A stretch of 64,000 bases of DNA from Candidatus Nitrosocosmicus agrestis (lineage in GTDB: Archaea > Thermoproteota > Nitrososphaeria > Nitrososphaerales > Nitrososphaeraceae), in NCBI RefSeq assembly GCF_008389435.1, contig NZ_VUYS01000008.1, positions 70,774-134,773 on the forward strand, read 5' to 3'. A program made the position numbers and the translations under genes. Positions 16,774 through 26,518 of this stretch are shown in pieces. A model generated the notes under the pieces. It saw nothing but the letters and a program-made list of their open reading frames with translations. It did not search any database and was not told the origin of the DNA. Every line of letters starts with the position of its first letter. Positions within the stretch are counted from its first letter, which is position 1.

Positions 16774-17436
16774 TCATTTCTTGTCGTTGGTTCCATGAAT
16801 TATCTTTTCTTTCATTTTCTTAAATTCTTCTTCTGAAATCACACCTTTATCTCTTAAATTAGCAAGTTTTTTTATCTCATCAGCTTGGGAAATAGTCGAT
16901 TGACCATTGAAATGAGGTTGGTTGTTTTGATTTCCCCACCCTGTAAATGCTGAGGACGGTACTGATCCTGGTGCCCTTATTTGTGATATTCCATTTCTGA
17001 TAACTTCAACGAGATCTTCGGCTTTTTTCTTTGGAATGGCATCGATAACTCCGTTTTCTCCATGTTCATCAGTTTCTAGTCTTTTCACCCATGGAATTCT
17101 ACTGGGGATGTTTGGATTAAACAAGCCAGGGGCGTTAAATATCACTGATGCAGAAAAAACACCCTTTTCAATTTTGGCATTTGTTATTACATTATAGGGT
17201 ATATCGATGATTTCTTGTTTTAGACCTAGCATACTTGGGTCTCTAATTATAATTCTCCTATCTGTGGCATAGACTACATTTGGAGATAATTGTGATCCTC
17301 CTGGTAGAATCCTTGATTGTTTTGCTACCACAATGACCCTTTCATCGGGATTTAACATCTCTGCTATTTTTTTAATCTCATCTAATTCATCTTCATCCGT
17401 GATGTCGGTGTGAATACTATTCTCTTTCTCTGACAT
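16774..17436 (-). CDS. PH-domain protein with C-terminal SHOCT domain
   Basis: A 220-residue protein. Residues 15-150 form a bacterial-type PH domain (pattern DERVIVVAKQSR, VVYATDRRIIIRDP, YNVITNAKIEKG), a flexible Gly/Asn/Gln linker follows, and the end has a SHOCT (short C-terminal) domain, IKKLANLRDKGVISEEEFKKMKEKI, typical of oligomerisation. The frame extends upstream to 17487, but ATG 17436 follows GGAGAA at a good distance and gives a normal N-terminus, so I prefer it. Such proteins are thought to sit at membranes; function is unknown. The gene diverges from the exported PsbP-related gene with only about 100 bases between starts. Confidence 0.78.
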   Translation of the reverse strand: MSEKENSIHTDITDEDELDEIKKIAEMLNPDERVIVVAKQSRILPGGSQLSPNVVYATDRRIIIRDPSMLGLKQEIIDIPYNVITNAKIEKGVFSASVIFNAPGLFNPNIPSRIPWVKRLETDEHGENGVIDAIPKKKAEDLVEVIRNGISQIRAPGSVPSSAFTGWGNQNNQPHFNGQSTISQADEIKKLANLRDKGVISEEEFKKMKEKIIHGTNDKK

Positions 17437-17538
17437 TTCTCCTACTATAACATATACAATCAATTTAAAAAAGATATAATTTTTCAAAGCGTGAAATTTA
17501 ATGTAAATATTTTATATTCGATAAATAATATACCACTG

Positions 17539-19053
17539 ATGAAAATAAAAGGGCATAAATTAATATCCAAGTCATCGCTAATATTTGCAATTTCTTTCGC
17601 AACCGTATTTATGGGATTTGTTCTCGGCACCAATTTTAGTCCATTCACAAATGACTTTTTAGACACAAAATCAGCTCTAGCTCAAGGGACCGTTGCGGAT
17701 TTGGCCAGCGCAACTTCTGATAATTCTAATAACAGTAACACTATGATCTTTAATAAATATGAAAACAGTGAAATGGGTATTTCCATTAAATATCCGTCTA
17801 ATTTCTTAATTGATGAAAGCAATTCAAATGAAACGGTAAAACAGGTTAGTTTTTTCCCTGCATATGATGATTCAGACGATTACCCTCCAACTTATATTTC
17901 ATGGTTTAACGTATATGTAGAGGAATTATATCCACCAATCTCTGATAATCCAATAAACATTAGCACTTATTTAAAGAACGAGGCAAACTCTATCCAAGAA
18001 GAAAATGCCGATGTTACCATTTTGGATACATCAACTAATTACTTGCTATCAGGAGAAAATGCTTACAAACTAGTAACTAGGAGTTATTCAGGAAATTCTA
18101 CGGTAGATGATGTGGAGGTTGGCACAATAGTGGGAAATAAACTCTACATCCTTAATTATGAAGTTGATAGTCATGATTCCGAAAATGCACTGCCCATAGC
18201 AAATAGGATGATCTACTCATTCGAAATTACACCAAATAAATTGATGGATTCAATCCAGCAAATGGTCAATTCCACCAGTCTAAATACTATCAAGCAGAAA
18301 GTTCCTGGACTTGCGGGTATCTTGTCTTCTTTTAGCTTGAAGAATCTAACCGAAAATCCATATGGTCTGTTAAGCAACTTGGGATCGGATAATTCAACCA
18401 AAAATGCAATTGAAGGGTTGATAATGAATGCAACTCAAAGTACAAATGGCACTTCACCGATCTCACACCTACCATTAAATTTGAGCTCTTTATTGCAGAA
18501 GGGGCTGTCTTTATTTGATCCTCAAAAGCTTTGCAGTAATGAGATGGTGTCAGATATGTGTCGGGGTCTTTTGTTTTCACAATCCCAAATGTCTCCATTT
18601 TCAGGTAACGAATCTTCTTTTGGAGGCTTGAACAACCTGCTTGCAATGTCTGACAAATCAACCCCTAATGGGTTTAATTTCTCAGGATTGAAAAACTTGC
18701 TTGGTCCTTTCGCAATGCTTGCGGCTCCTGGTGACTCTTTCTCGGGATTTCCCTCCTCCTCCTCCTCCTCTTTTCCATCATTTTTTTCCAATGACTCTAA
18801 CCAAAATTCATTATTTGGTAACACTAGTGACTCAAAGTCCCAATTTTTAGAGCAGATGTTTACTGAAAACCGCAGTATATTTAACTCCAATGAATCTAGC
18901 TTTAACCCATTTAAATCATTGTTTGGTAGCAACGAGCCAGGCCTTGATATGTTTGACAGCAATTCCACAAATGGTACATTGAGTCCATTGTTTCAGGATA
19001 ACGGTACTATGGATATTTTACGTATGCTAGAGTTTTTCCAGAGTGGGCAATAA
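17539..19053 (+). CDS. exported PsbP-related protein with Asn/Ser-rich tail
   Basis: About 504 residues from ATG 17539 (the frame opens at GTG 17491). A signal peptide is evident: basic MKIKGHK, hydrophobic IFAISFATVFMGFVLG and a cleavage-like ALAQ around 45. The mature N-terminal third (YENSEMGISIKYPSNFLI ... VGTIVGNKLYILNYEVDS ... ANRMIYSFEI) resembles the PsbP/MOG1 fold found in many thaumarchaeal surface proteins. The rest is low-complexity, rich in Asn, Ser, Gly, Phe and NxS/T sites, with a run of Ser from a TCC repeat at about 18750-18770, and probably lies outside the cell as a glycosylated spacer. No enzymatic motif is seen. Confidence 0.75.
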   Translation: MKIKGHKLISKSSLIFAISFATVFMGFVLGTNFSPFTNDFLDTKSALAQGTVADLASATSDNSNNSNTMIFNKYENSEMGISIKYPSNFLIDESNSNETVKQVSFFPAYDDSDDYPPTYISWFNVYVEELYPPISDNPINISTYLKNEANSIQEENADVTILDTSTNYLLSGENAYKLVTRSYSGNSTVDDVEVGTIVGNKLYILNYEVDSHDSENALPIANRMIYSFEITPNKLMDSIQQMVNSTSLNTIKQKVPGLAGILSSFSLKNLTENPYGLLSNLGSDNSTKNAIEGLIMNATQSTNGTSPISHLPLNLSSLLQKGLSLFDPQKLCSNEMVSDMCRGLLFSQSQMSPFSGNESSFGGLNNLLAMSDKSTPNGFNFSGLKNLLGPFAMLAAPGDSFSGFPSSSSSSFPSFFSNDSNQNSLFGNTSDSKSQFLEQMFTENRSIFNSNESSFNPFKSLFGSNEPGLDMFDSNSTNGTLSPLFQDNGTMDILRMLEFFQSGQ

Positions 19054-19135
19054 ATTAGACAGACATATCTAGCAAGAACAAGAAAAAAATCTTTTTAAAA
19101 AAATGAAGAGGATAGCCTTCCTAATTTTTATTTAA

Positions 19136-20827
19136 TTAGTGCTTACCTATTGCTTTCTTCTTATTGGATAAATAATCCGTAATCAGTATTTTGTCAATTT
19201 CACCCGGGTTTATGTAGATTGATCTGCCATTTACTGATTTTGCAAGTTCGTTTACAAAGTCAAGTAATGTGTCTTCTTCGCTTACCATTATGGTATCTAT
19301 TTCAATGCCGTCTTTCCGTAACTTTTGAGCCTCCCTAATCGTATGGTCACCTATATATTGATCAATTTGCCTGTATCTGTAGCACAAATATACTGTCTGT
19401 CTATCATTTATGTCAAACTTTACTCTGTTATTTTTATTTTGGGATCCTATAATGTTTTTATTTGGATTGTAAAAATGTGAATATGGTCTTTGTTTTAAAA
19501 TTTTTTCTTTTTCATTGCTATTGTCTAAAAAACAAGCACTTGGATGTCCGTCAGTGATCATAACAATCCTTTTATTTTTTACTACATCTTTTTTAAGGAT
19601 TTTTTCCGCTAGTCTGTAAGCTGACTGATAATTTGTATAATGCAAAAAATCCGCATTTGGTTCAAATGTCTTTAAGAAAGGAATATCAATCGAATCTATT
19701 TTTGTTGCAATTGAACCGAATCCAATAGTATGTATAATATCCATTGGAAAGAATTTTTTATTTAAAATGTAAAGGCTCCAAAGTGCCCGTTTTGAAGCTT
19801 CAATTCGATTCAATTCGCTATACATCGAAGCGTATTTCATTGTAGAGCTCAAGTCAATGCAATAAACAGTTGATACTCTTGCCTCCTCAAGAGTGTCATA
19901 CACTTCAATATCTTCATATGAAATATCTAGGGGAAATTCTAATTTAGCCTGAAGTCCTTTTTTACTTCCTCCTTTAGAGTCATAAAATCTTTCAGTAAAA
20001 TTTCTAATTGTCGAGCTGATATTGATGTTTGAAATTTCGTTGCCATGTTCATACCTACTTGATGATTCTTGAATCACGCTACCGTAACCTGAATGTCTTG
20101 TTTCATGCATTCCATGCTTGTCTTTCTTGAGTGATCTTATAATTTCAGCTAAAATTTGTTCACCCATTTTCAAGAATCCCTTTTTGTTTAACCACCTTTC
20201 AGAATCAACTAAATAACCTTTAGACATAAGTTCAGTAACGATGGGTAGGTTATTTTGGTCCCTTACGGCATTTCTGAAGTCAATGTTGAACCGTTGTCCT
20301 TCTGGACCAAGAGAGATAGATGAGTTTTGATTGGATTCGATTCCCTTTGGGGTAAAATTCTTTATTGTGTCTTTAATAGTTTTTTTGGATTTGGGGCTAT
20401 TTCTGTTTGTTTGAGAGTCATTTTCAACTGGATTTGATTTACTTTTATAAAGGTCAATTATATATTCTTGCAAATAGGATTCCAATTCATGCAATGAGGG
20501 GGGTGAATCTTTTATTGCCTTGTTACCGATTGCCCTTAAAATTTCTGGTAAAAATCTCTTCAACAGATCGCTTCCATCATTTTTCTTATGCGATCCATTA
20601 TTTGCGTTAGGAAATTGGTTTAAGTCTGGTGGTCTAATTTCATTTTCTGAATTTAAGAAATTATTTTCATTCAGAATCTTTTCTGCTCGGTCCTCAGATG
20701 AGGAAGTTAGGTTGGAGAGGGGTTGATAAGTTATTAATTTCTTGTAGTTGTAAATTTTTATTCTTTTAGGGATACGCTTATCTTCCGAGTTAGATTCATT
20801 TTCAGTCTTTTTATCTTGTTTACTCAT
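19136..20827 (-). CDS. VWA-domain protein, partner of the AAA+ ATPase
   Basis: A 563-residue cytoplasmic protein. The N-terminal 260 residues are charged and low-complexity. The C-terminal half is a von Willebrand factor A domain with a MIDAS-type metal site: CIDLSSTM (DxSxS-like, around residue 312), a later Thr/Ser and the Asp in MITDGHPS. It is encoded 29 bases downstream of an AAA+ ATPase on the same strand; such pairs (MoxR-VWA, ChlI-ChlD, BchD, CobT) form ATP-driven complexes that insert metals or remodel partner proteins. The substrate complex is unknown here, as no Mg-chelatase or cobaltochelatase large subunit is nearby. Confidence 0.85.
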   Translation of the reverse strand: MSKQDKKTENESNSEDKRIPKRIKIYNYKKLITYQPLSNLTSSSEDRAEKILNENNFLNSENEIRPPDLNQFPNANNGSHKKNDGSDLLKRFLPEILRAIGNKAIKDSPPSLHELESYLQEYIIDLYKSKSNPVENDSQTNRNSPKSKKTIKDTIKNFTPKGIESNQNSSISLGPEGQRFNIDFRNAVRDQNNLPIVTELMSKGYLVDSERWLNKKGFLKMGEQILAEIIRSLKKDKHGMHETRHSGYGSVIQESSSRYEHGNEISNINISSTIRNFTERFYDSKGGSKKGLQAKLEFPLDISYEDIEVYDTLEEARVSTVYCIDLSSTMKYASMYSELNRIEASKRALWSLYILNKKFFPMDIIHTIGFGSIATKIDSIDIPFLKTFEPNADFLHYTNYQSAYRLAEKILKKDVVKNKRIVMITDGHPSACFLDNSNEKEKILKQRPYSHFYNPNKNIIGSQNKNNRVKFDINDRQTVYLCYRYRQIDQYIGDHTIREAQKLRKDGIEIDTIMVSEEDTLLDFVNELAKSVNGRSIYINPGEIDKILITDYLSNKKKAIGKH

Positions 20828-20856
20828 TTACATAAACTTACTTTAAGCAAACTTGA

Positions 20857-22656
20857 CTATGCTTCTAAAAATGTAGATTCCAAATGACTTTCTCTCTTTT
20901 CTAAAATAGGTGGTGAAGTAAACCTTAGATATTCTAAGAACATTTCAATTATTGCAGCACAAAGTTCCTCTTCGTTAGAGCTACTCGAGTTATCTTTAGA
21001 TTTTTTCATACTTTTATCAAAGTCTAAATATTTTAAATTGACATGAATATTGTACTTTGCCGCTAAACTTACCAATTCCTTCTGTTCTATTTCTAGCCTT
21101 TCTACCATTTTGTTTAAGCTCTTTGAAATCATGGGAAAATTCTTTAGTTGTTCTGTGTAAACTAGGGGGAATTTAGATTTAGACAACGAGGAAGATGCAT
21201 TTTTCTTTGGGTTTTGAAAATTTGTATTCTTCTCTTTCCCAAAAATTTGATATTGATTCTGCAATACGGTAAATGACTTTCCTCTAAATTCATTCTTAAT
21301 TGATAATAGCTCTGTAGAATTAAATAACCCATTAAAGAAATTTAGAGTTGTTTCTTGAATTACCTCTTTCATTATGGTATTGAGAAATTGAATCCTGTTT
21401 TCAGAGGTATCCTCAATTTCTTCCAGTTCGAATTTTGAGGATTGAAAAATACAATACAAGTCAGAGAATCTTGGGATTGTGATGAGATTGTAAAGGATTG
21501 ACCTACTGCTTTCAACTTCGCCTAAAACCGCCTCAAGTGAGTGGATTGTTGACCTCACACTAACACCTCTGTCGTTATTTATATCTGGATGATTTCTAAT
21601 TTTTTGAAATATCCTAACTAATGATTTGAGCATAAATGCTGGCAAAAAGGCGTTGGTCCTTCCCATCATATCCATTTCCTGTATTAATATCAATGTTTCA
21701 TCATCAATCGTATTTGGATAATGCGTTTCGATATGACTTTTCAATCTATCTGCCAGTGGCTCAATTATTTTTCCAGAATGGGTATAATCCATAGGATTAG
21801 CAGTTGCTATGATTTTTACATCCGGTTTAAAAAAGACTGGATATGCCCCAGTAGTAAACCTTCCTTCTTGCAAAACGCTTAATAAAGTTACTTGTTTCCT
21901 AGGATCTAAAACTGGTAGTTCATCAAGACATAAAATTCCATATCTGGCCTGCAATAAATATCCTGGAGAATAAGAATCGATATTGTATAGTTCGATTCCC
22001 TTTTTGATTATTTTGACAACATCAATCTGACCTACCAGGTCTTTTACCGAAATGTCAGGCGTGGCAAGTACGTATCTATACCTTTGTTTGCCATCCACCC
22101 ATCTGATTTTGGTGTCAAGTCCATTGTTCTTAATAATTTCTTCACAATCCTTAGATACGAAAAATTGGGGAAGATTTCGTTCAACATCTTTACCATTTAT
22201 GAGATTAACAAGATGATTATAAGGCATTTCTGTAGGGATATCGTTTGTTAAAGTACCGTCAACGATAGGTATGGGGGAGAGCAAATTCTCTGAAATTAAC
22301 TCTGACAGTTTTGTCTTGCCTTGGCCTATGTGACCCACGAACAATATGTCATGCCCTGCAAGGAGTGCTCTTTTAATGGAAGGAATGACTGTTTCGTCAA
22401 AACCTATTATACTTTGGAATGGATTGTCAAAACTTTTTATCCTATATATAATATTTTCCCTCAGCTGCGTTTTAGTAGGTTGATACCTGTATTTAATTTC
22501 CAAAAGGTCCCTCAAAGTTTTAACTTCTTTATAATTTTCGGGTACTCCATAGTAACTAGAATAGGAGAACGACGGTTGAGAAGTATATGATGATTTGACC
22601 AGTTCTGATATGGTGTCTGCTCCGGACAATCTGTGTCTGGGGGAAATAGGTTTCAT
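20857..22656 (-). CDS. MoxR/ChlI-type AAA+ ATPase
   Basis: A 599-residue AAA+ ATPase. Walker A GHIGQGKT at 108-115, Walker B LCLDEL at 242-247, sensor 1 ATANP at 284-288 and the RSTIHSLEA region consistent with sensor 2/lid. The family is the MoxR/magnesium-chelatase ChlI group. The ATPase core covers about 80-400; the last 200 residues are charged and helical, an extension not found in short MoxR proteins. It is the first gene of a unit with the VWA gene; a small membrane protein gene lies 37 bases upstream on the same strand, perhaps the membrane anchor of the complex. ATG 22656 opens the frame. Confidence 0.9.
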   Translation of the reverse strand: MKPISPRHRLSGADTISELVKSSYTSQPSFSYSSYYGVPENYKEVKTLRDLLEIKYRYQPTKTQLRENIIYRIKSFDNPFQSIIGFDETVIPSIKRALLAGHDILFVGHIGQGKTKLSELISENLLSPIPIVDGTLTNDIPTEMPYNHLVNLINGKDVERNLPQFFVSKDCEEIIKNNGLDTKIRWVDGKQRYRYVLATPDISVKDLVGQIDVVKIIKKGIELYNIDSYSPGYLLQARYGILCLDELPVLDPRKQVTLLSVLQEGRFTTGAYPVFFKPDVKIIATANPMDYTHSGKIIEPLADRLKSHIETHYPNTIDDETLILIQEMDMMGRTNAFLPAFMLKSLVRIFQKIRNHPDINNDRGVSVRSTIHSLEAVLGEVESSRSILYNLITIPRFSDLYCIFQSSKFELEEIEDTSENRIQFLNTIMKEVIQETTLNFFNGLFNSTELLSIKNEFRGKSFTVLQNQYQIFGKEKNTNFQNPKKNASSSLSKSKFPLVYTEQLKNFPMISKSLNKMVERLEIEQKELVSLAAKYNIHVNLKYLDFDKSMKKSKDNSSSSNEEELCAAIIEMFLEYLRFTSPPILEKRESHLESTFLEA

Positions 22657-22693
22657 TTATTTAAAAATCTATGTGATCCACTATTGTTTGAAT

Positions 22694-23149
22694 TCATCGG
22701 AATCCCATTTGATTATCCCTATCATCTCTGCTATTTCTTTTTCTAAAAGTCCATATTCGTTTATATCTTGTGTACCAAATAATTAGCACAATAAATCCTA
22801 TGATAACTCCAAAAAGAGAATAAACGTAAAGATTTGTAACTAAAAAACAGTGTTTGCGCAATTCGTATGATTGCTGTAACATTGCATCTTGCTGTTGTCT
22901 ATTCTGTTCTTGTTGCAGCTGATCCAGCCTAGAAAAACCTGTATTATTTCTCTGGCTATTTGCATTATTGGTATTATCATCCTCACCTAAACTTGTGTAC
23001 TGAAGTGATAGAGAATTTATCTCCCTTATGCAGTTGGTTCCTTCAATGTTTAGGTAAACAGCAAGAATGGAGCATATACAAATTAATAAAGTTGAAATCT
23101 TGAGATAATTATCTTTTTTAATCAGATAATATAGCGCTTTTCCAACCAA
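22694..23149 (-). CDS. small membrane protein with two helices
   Basis: A 151-residue protein with a helix at about 18-37, an extracytoplasmic stretch of about 70 residues rich in Asn, Gln and Ser (LDQLQQEQNRQQQDAMLQQ, likely a coiled coil), a second helix at 105-126 and a strongly basic/acidic tail (RNSRDDRDNQ). No family recognised. It precedes the AAA+/VWA pair by 37 bases on the same strand, so it is probably cotranscribed with them. Confidence 0.6.
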   Translation of the reverse strand: MVGKALYYLIKKDNYLKISTLLICICSILAVYLNIEGTNCIREINSLSLQYTSLGEDDNTNNANSQRNNTGFSRLDQLQQEQNRQQQDAMLQQSYELRKHCFLVTNLYVYSLFGVIIGFIVLIIWYTRYKRIWTFRKRNSRDDRDNQMGFR

Positions 23150-23434
23150 TATCTTAACTCGAATCCTTTCCTATAAAAATCAAAATGTCGACCGAATGTT
23201 AAAAGTCTCTATATTGTTTTTTAAAATCATTGAAATATGGTACTGATATTAACTTCATCCAACCATTGATCAGATCTATAAAAGAAAAATGTTTTAGAAT
23301 TTCTTTTTATGCCTAGTACAATTTAAACAAGTCTTTTTAGACTATGAAGTTATAAATCAATGATTCATATTATTGCTAAAGTAATTCGCAACTGTACGAT
23401 AAAAATATCTGACTAATCCTACCTTTACCATTTT

Positions 23435-24034
23435 TTAGGTGTTGATAAATACCTTTGCAACAGTTGTGTTAGGGGTGCTTGAAATGTCTACTTTTACTTT
23501 CCCAAGGTTCTCAAAAATTAGAATCAAAAATTCTTTGATGAATAGTGACCAAATCTCTCCCAGTTTATGCTGGATAACGTATACATGCTTTCCATCCTCT
23601 TCAATCCTGTGATCAGAGTTAATTCCTATCACCTTCATATATTGCTCCAAAACTTCCAAGACTGTATATAAACTATAATTTTTCTTGATTAATAATACCG
23701 AATCTTTCAAAAAATTAAATGCAATGAGAGAAAGTTCTTTGACTAGCGATTCTTTAAATTTAGCAATGTCTTCTATTCCATTTTCTGAACCAGACTTTAT
23801 TACTTGGTCCATTACGCTAGATAGGATAATCTTTGGAATCGGAATCATACCTATTTTGTTTTCATACCTTTCCCAGTTTGAATACCTTCGTAGAATTTGA
23901 TTTATTAATACATTTAGGGAAGTCTCCCTGTAATCGGCCTCAAACTGCAATTCTTCAATGACCGAACTTTCCAACCTAAAAGTAATACTTCTTGTCTTGC
24001 TCGGTTTGTTATCAAATGATTCATTAATTTTCAA
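23435..24034 (-). CDS. ribbon-helix-helix-like protein with helical effector part
   Basis: A 199-residue protein. Residues 13-50 (RSITFRLESSVIEELQFEADYRETSLNVLINQILRRY; strand then two helices) fit a ribbon-helix-helix DNA-binding motif. Residues 60-199 form a mixed helical domain ending in a beta stretch that may bind a ligand or mediate dimerisation. RHH proteins act as dimers, usually as repressors. It stands alone with about 285 non-coding bases on its downstream side. Target genes are not known; both neighbours are transcribed in the same direction. Confidence 0.62.
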   Translation of the reverse strand: MKINESFDNKPSKTRSITFRLESSVIEELQFEADYRETSLNVLINQILRRYSNWERYENKIGMIPIPKIILSSVMDQVIKSGSENGIEDIAKFKESLVKELSLIAFNFLKDSVLLIKKNYSLYTVLEVLEQYMKVIGINSDHRIEEDGKHVYVIQHKLGEIWSLFIKEFLILIFENLGKVKVDISSTPNTTVAKVFINT

Positions 24035-24251
24035 TCTATCTTGGACCTTTGAGTATTATGAATAATCAGTTATTATGCTTTTTATTTTAAACATGGATCT
24101 TTCGATGATTTTGAATCTTCGCTTTACTTCAATATTTTTTAACTACTTACAGTTATTCAAATTTTCCGAAAGCGATATAAAAATAGTCCGGATTGATTTT
24201 TTTTGATTGTTTGGTGATGGGTTTATAGTTTGGCTCGGGCTATTCCTTTAA

Positions 24252-25016
24252 TTAATGAGAGTGCGTTTTTATATGTATATGCATCGTGGATTCGATGAAT
24301 GTTTTTAGGTTGTTCTCATTAGTAAAAAACTCTTCAGACACGCCATGGAAATACAATCTCCGATGCAAACAAGCCACTTTATTAGAAAGCATATTTACTG
24401 CGTCCAGATCGTGTGATGACCAAATTATGGTGATATTTTTTTCCTTGTTTAGTTTAGTAAGTAAATTGTAGAATAGTTTCAGAACATTGGCATCAATTGC
24501 TGTGGCCGGTTCATCTAGGATCAATATATCAGGATTGTGTATCAATGCCTTTGCAATCATCACCCTCTGTTGTTGTCCTCCTGATAAATCACCTATTCTT
24601 TTATCTAACAGGTCACTAATGCCAGTTAGGTCGGTCAATTCTTTAATCTTAGATTTACTCTCGCTATTCTTTTTTCCAAATGACCCTAATTGTATAATTT
24701 CTCTTACGGTAGCAGGAAATCTAGGATCAAAACTATTTGATTGAGGAATATAACCGATATGTTTGTAAATTTCTTTTGCTCTCGTCCGTATGTCATTGCC
24801 CAGAATTTTAATGCTTCCAGTAAAATCTTTGTTTAATCCAAGCATACATTTGAACAGTGTTGTTTTTCCTGCTCCATTTGGTCCAATTATGCCAAGGAAA
24901 TCCCCTTTTCTGATTTCAAATGATATGTCGTCAAGGATGGTATCAGAATTATTCTTGAAAGTTACGTTTTTTAATGTAATTATAGGTTCAGAATCAGGTT
25001 GCACATGTTGAGACAT
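24252..25016 (-). CDS. metal ABC transporter ATP-binding protein (ZnuC-like)
   Basis: A 254-residue ABC ATPase. Walker A GPNGAGKT (45-52), Q-loop in GYIPQSNSFDPRFPATV, signature LSGGQQQR, Walker B ILILDEP and the H-loop in SSHDLD are all present. The FDPRFPATV motif and the His-rich C-terminal tail HIHIKTHSH match zinc/manganese (ZnuC/MntB) ATPases, which power import of divalent metal with a permease and a periplasmic-type binding protein. Neither partner gene is in the window, so it is an orphan here. The tail may buffer metal. It starts at ATG 25016. Confidence 0.9.
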   Translation of the reverse strand: MSQHVQPDSEPIITLKNVTFKNNSDTILDDISFEIRKGDFLGIIGPNGAGKTTLFKCMLGLNKDFTGSIKILGNDIRTRAKEIYKHIGYIPQSNSFDPRFPATVREIIQLGSFGKKNSESKSKIKELTDLTGISDLLDKRIGDLSGGQQQRVMIAKALIHNPDILILDEPATAIDANVLKLFYNLLTKLNKEKNITIIWSSHDLDAVNMLSNKVACLHRRLYFHGVSEEFFTNENNLKTFIESTMHIHIKTHSH

Positions 25017-25154
25017 AGATCATTAAACTTTGCATATTAATATATTTAAGATTTGTCAGATTAATTCATTTGAGCTTGACTGCTCGGAAGATAAATAATT
25101 AATCAATTGAATTATCTAAATGCCATCATATAACCTCAACTTGCGATACATTAT

Positions 25155-26477
25155 TCAATTTTCATTTAAATTCTGGTTTGGAATATCTATTGCTAGACCT
25201 GGCAATTTGAAATCAGGAAGCTTGAAATCTGGTAATTGTGGTAGTTTGAAATTTGGAAATGGTGTATTAGGCTGTATATTATTATTATTGTCTGGTTCTG
25301 ACTGTGATTGAATTTCTTGAAGTGGTAGATCTGGTCTGGCTTCCAAACTGGCCACCAGATTTATTATTTGTCCGTTACGATTAACAGATAGGTTTATTTT
25401 ATCTCCAACTTTTTTATTTATATCCAAGTATGAAATTATATCATCTATTCTAGAAACGGGATGATTATCGATCGCTATAATTATGTCCTTATCTAAAATC
25501 TGTTGTTCTCCAAATCTGTTACCTTGAATTAGCATTCCCTGTAAACCAGCCTTGTCTGCTGGGCCGTTTGGTACTACATCTTCTATTAAAACACCTTTGT
25601 AATTGTGAGGAAGTCCAAAGGCCTCAGCAAATGTGGGTGAAAGTTTTGAACCTGAAATACCTAGCCATGGATGTTGATATGTTCCAGATTTTAGGAGAGA
25701 TGGTATAATCCTCATTATGTCGTTTGAAGGGATGGCAAAACCCACTCCAGTGTACGCACCTGTATTTGAAAAAATTGCGGTATTCATTCCTACTACTTTT
25801 CCATCCAAGTCTATGAGTGGTCCACCCGAATTACCTGGATTGATGGCCGCATCTGTTTGTATGACATTCGGTATTGAATATCCCAAGTCCGAATTAGGCA
25901 AGAGCCTGCCGATCTGACTTACTATACCAAAAGTCAATGTATTGTCTAGCCCATATGGATTCCCTATCGCCAAAACTGGGTCTCCTACTTTAAGTAGTGA
26001 AGAATTTGAAAAGGCGACCGGTACCAATTTTTCGTCCATTGGATTATCTATTTTAAGTATGGATATATCTCCATAAGGGTCTACGCCAACTACTTTTGCG
26101 GTGTAGCTATTACCATTGTTGAATGTGACGATTATGTTTGAAGCTGAGCTTATCACGTGATAGTTTGTAATTATAATTCCTGAATCGTCGTAAATAAAGC
26201 CTGAACCAAATTTCATAACAAAGGGACTAGCGCCTGATGAATCATAAATACTGTTTAGGGAATTAGGGTCTTGGTATTCCGTACTTATTTGAACGACCGA
26301 GTCTTTGACTTTATCAAACACATCATTTAACAATGATGTATTTCCATTCGCAAATAACCCTAGATGCTCTTCCAAAGATTGTTCGTTACTTTGAGCATAA
26401 GCAAATCCTGCCAGTTGAAATAAAATTACACAAACAGAAAAAAATATTATAAAACAAAATAATCTTATTCTATACAA
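25155..26477 (-). CDS. exported HtrA/DegP-like serine protease with PDZ domain
   Basis: A 440-residue trypsin-like protease of the HtrA family. A signal peptide (hydrophobic 8-25, AYAQ at 26-29) precedes the protease domain with His107 (TNYHV), Asp137 (GDISI) and Ser217 (GNSGGP), a complete catalytic triad. A PDZ domain follows at about 285-375 (VVPNGPADKAGL). After a Pro/Gln/Asn linker the C-terminus has tandem (P)DFKLP units. Such enzymes degrade misfolded proteins in the extracytoplasmic space. The start is TTG 26477, supported by a TATA element about 35 bases upstream. Confidence 0.93.
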   Translation of the reverse strand: MYRIRLFCFIIFFSVCVILFQLAGFAYAQSNEQSLEEHLGLFANGNTSLLNDVFDKVKDSVVQISTEYQDPNSLNSIYDSSGASPFVMKFGSGFIYDDSGIIITNYHVISSASNIIVTFNNGNSYTAKVVGVDPYGDISILKIDNPMDEKLVPVAFSNSSLLKVGDPVLAIGNPYGLDNTLTFGIVSQIGRLLPNSDLGYSIPNVIQTDAAINPGNSGGPLIDLDGKVVGMNTAIFSNTGAYTGVGFAIPSNDIMRIIPSLLKSGTYQHPWLGISGSKLSPTFAEAFGLPHNYKGVLIEDVVPNGPADKAGLQGMLIQGNRFGEQQILDKDIIIAIDNHPVSRIDDIISYLDINKKVGDKINLSVNRNGQIINLVASLEARPDLPLQEIQSQSEPDNNNNIQPNTPFPNFKLPQLPDFKLPDFKLPGLAIDIPNQNLNEN

Positions 26478-26508
26478 AAAGATCTAATTAAATAAGACAG
26501 TAATTGTA

Positions 26509-26518
26509 TTTATATCTT
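26509..26518 (-). promoter_or_regulatory. TATA-like promoter of the HtrA gene
   Basis: Read on the minus strand the element is AAGATATAAA, centred about 36 bases upstream of the TTG start at 26477, giving a very short or leaderless transcript. Confidence 0.4.

Noticed and set aside
19136-22656. Magnesium or cobalt chelatase subunits
   Set aside because: The AAA+ and VWA proteins resemble ChlI/ChlD in outline, but no large chelatase subunit or tetrapyrrole genes are nearby, so the general MoxR-VWA description is safer.
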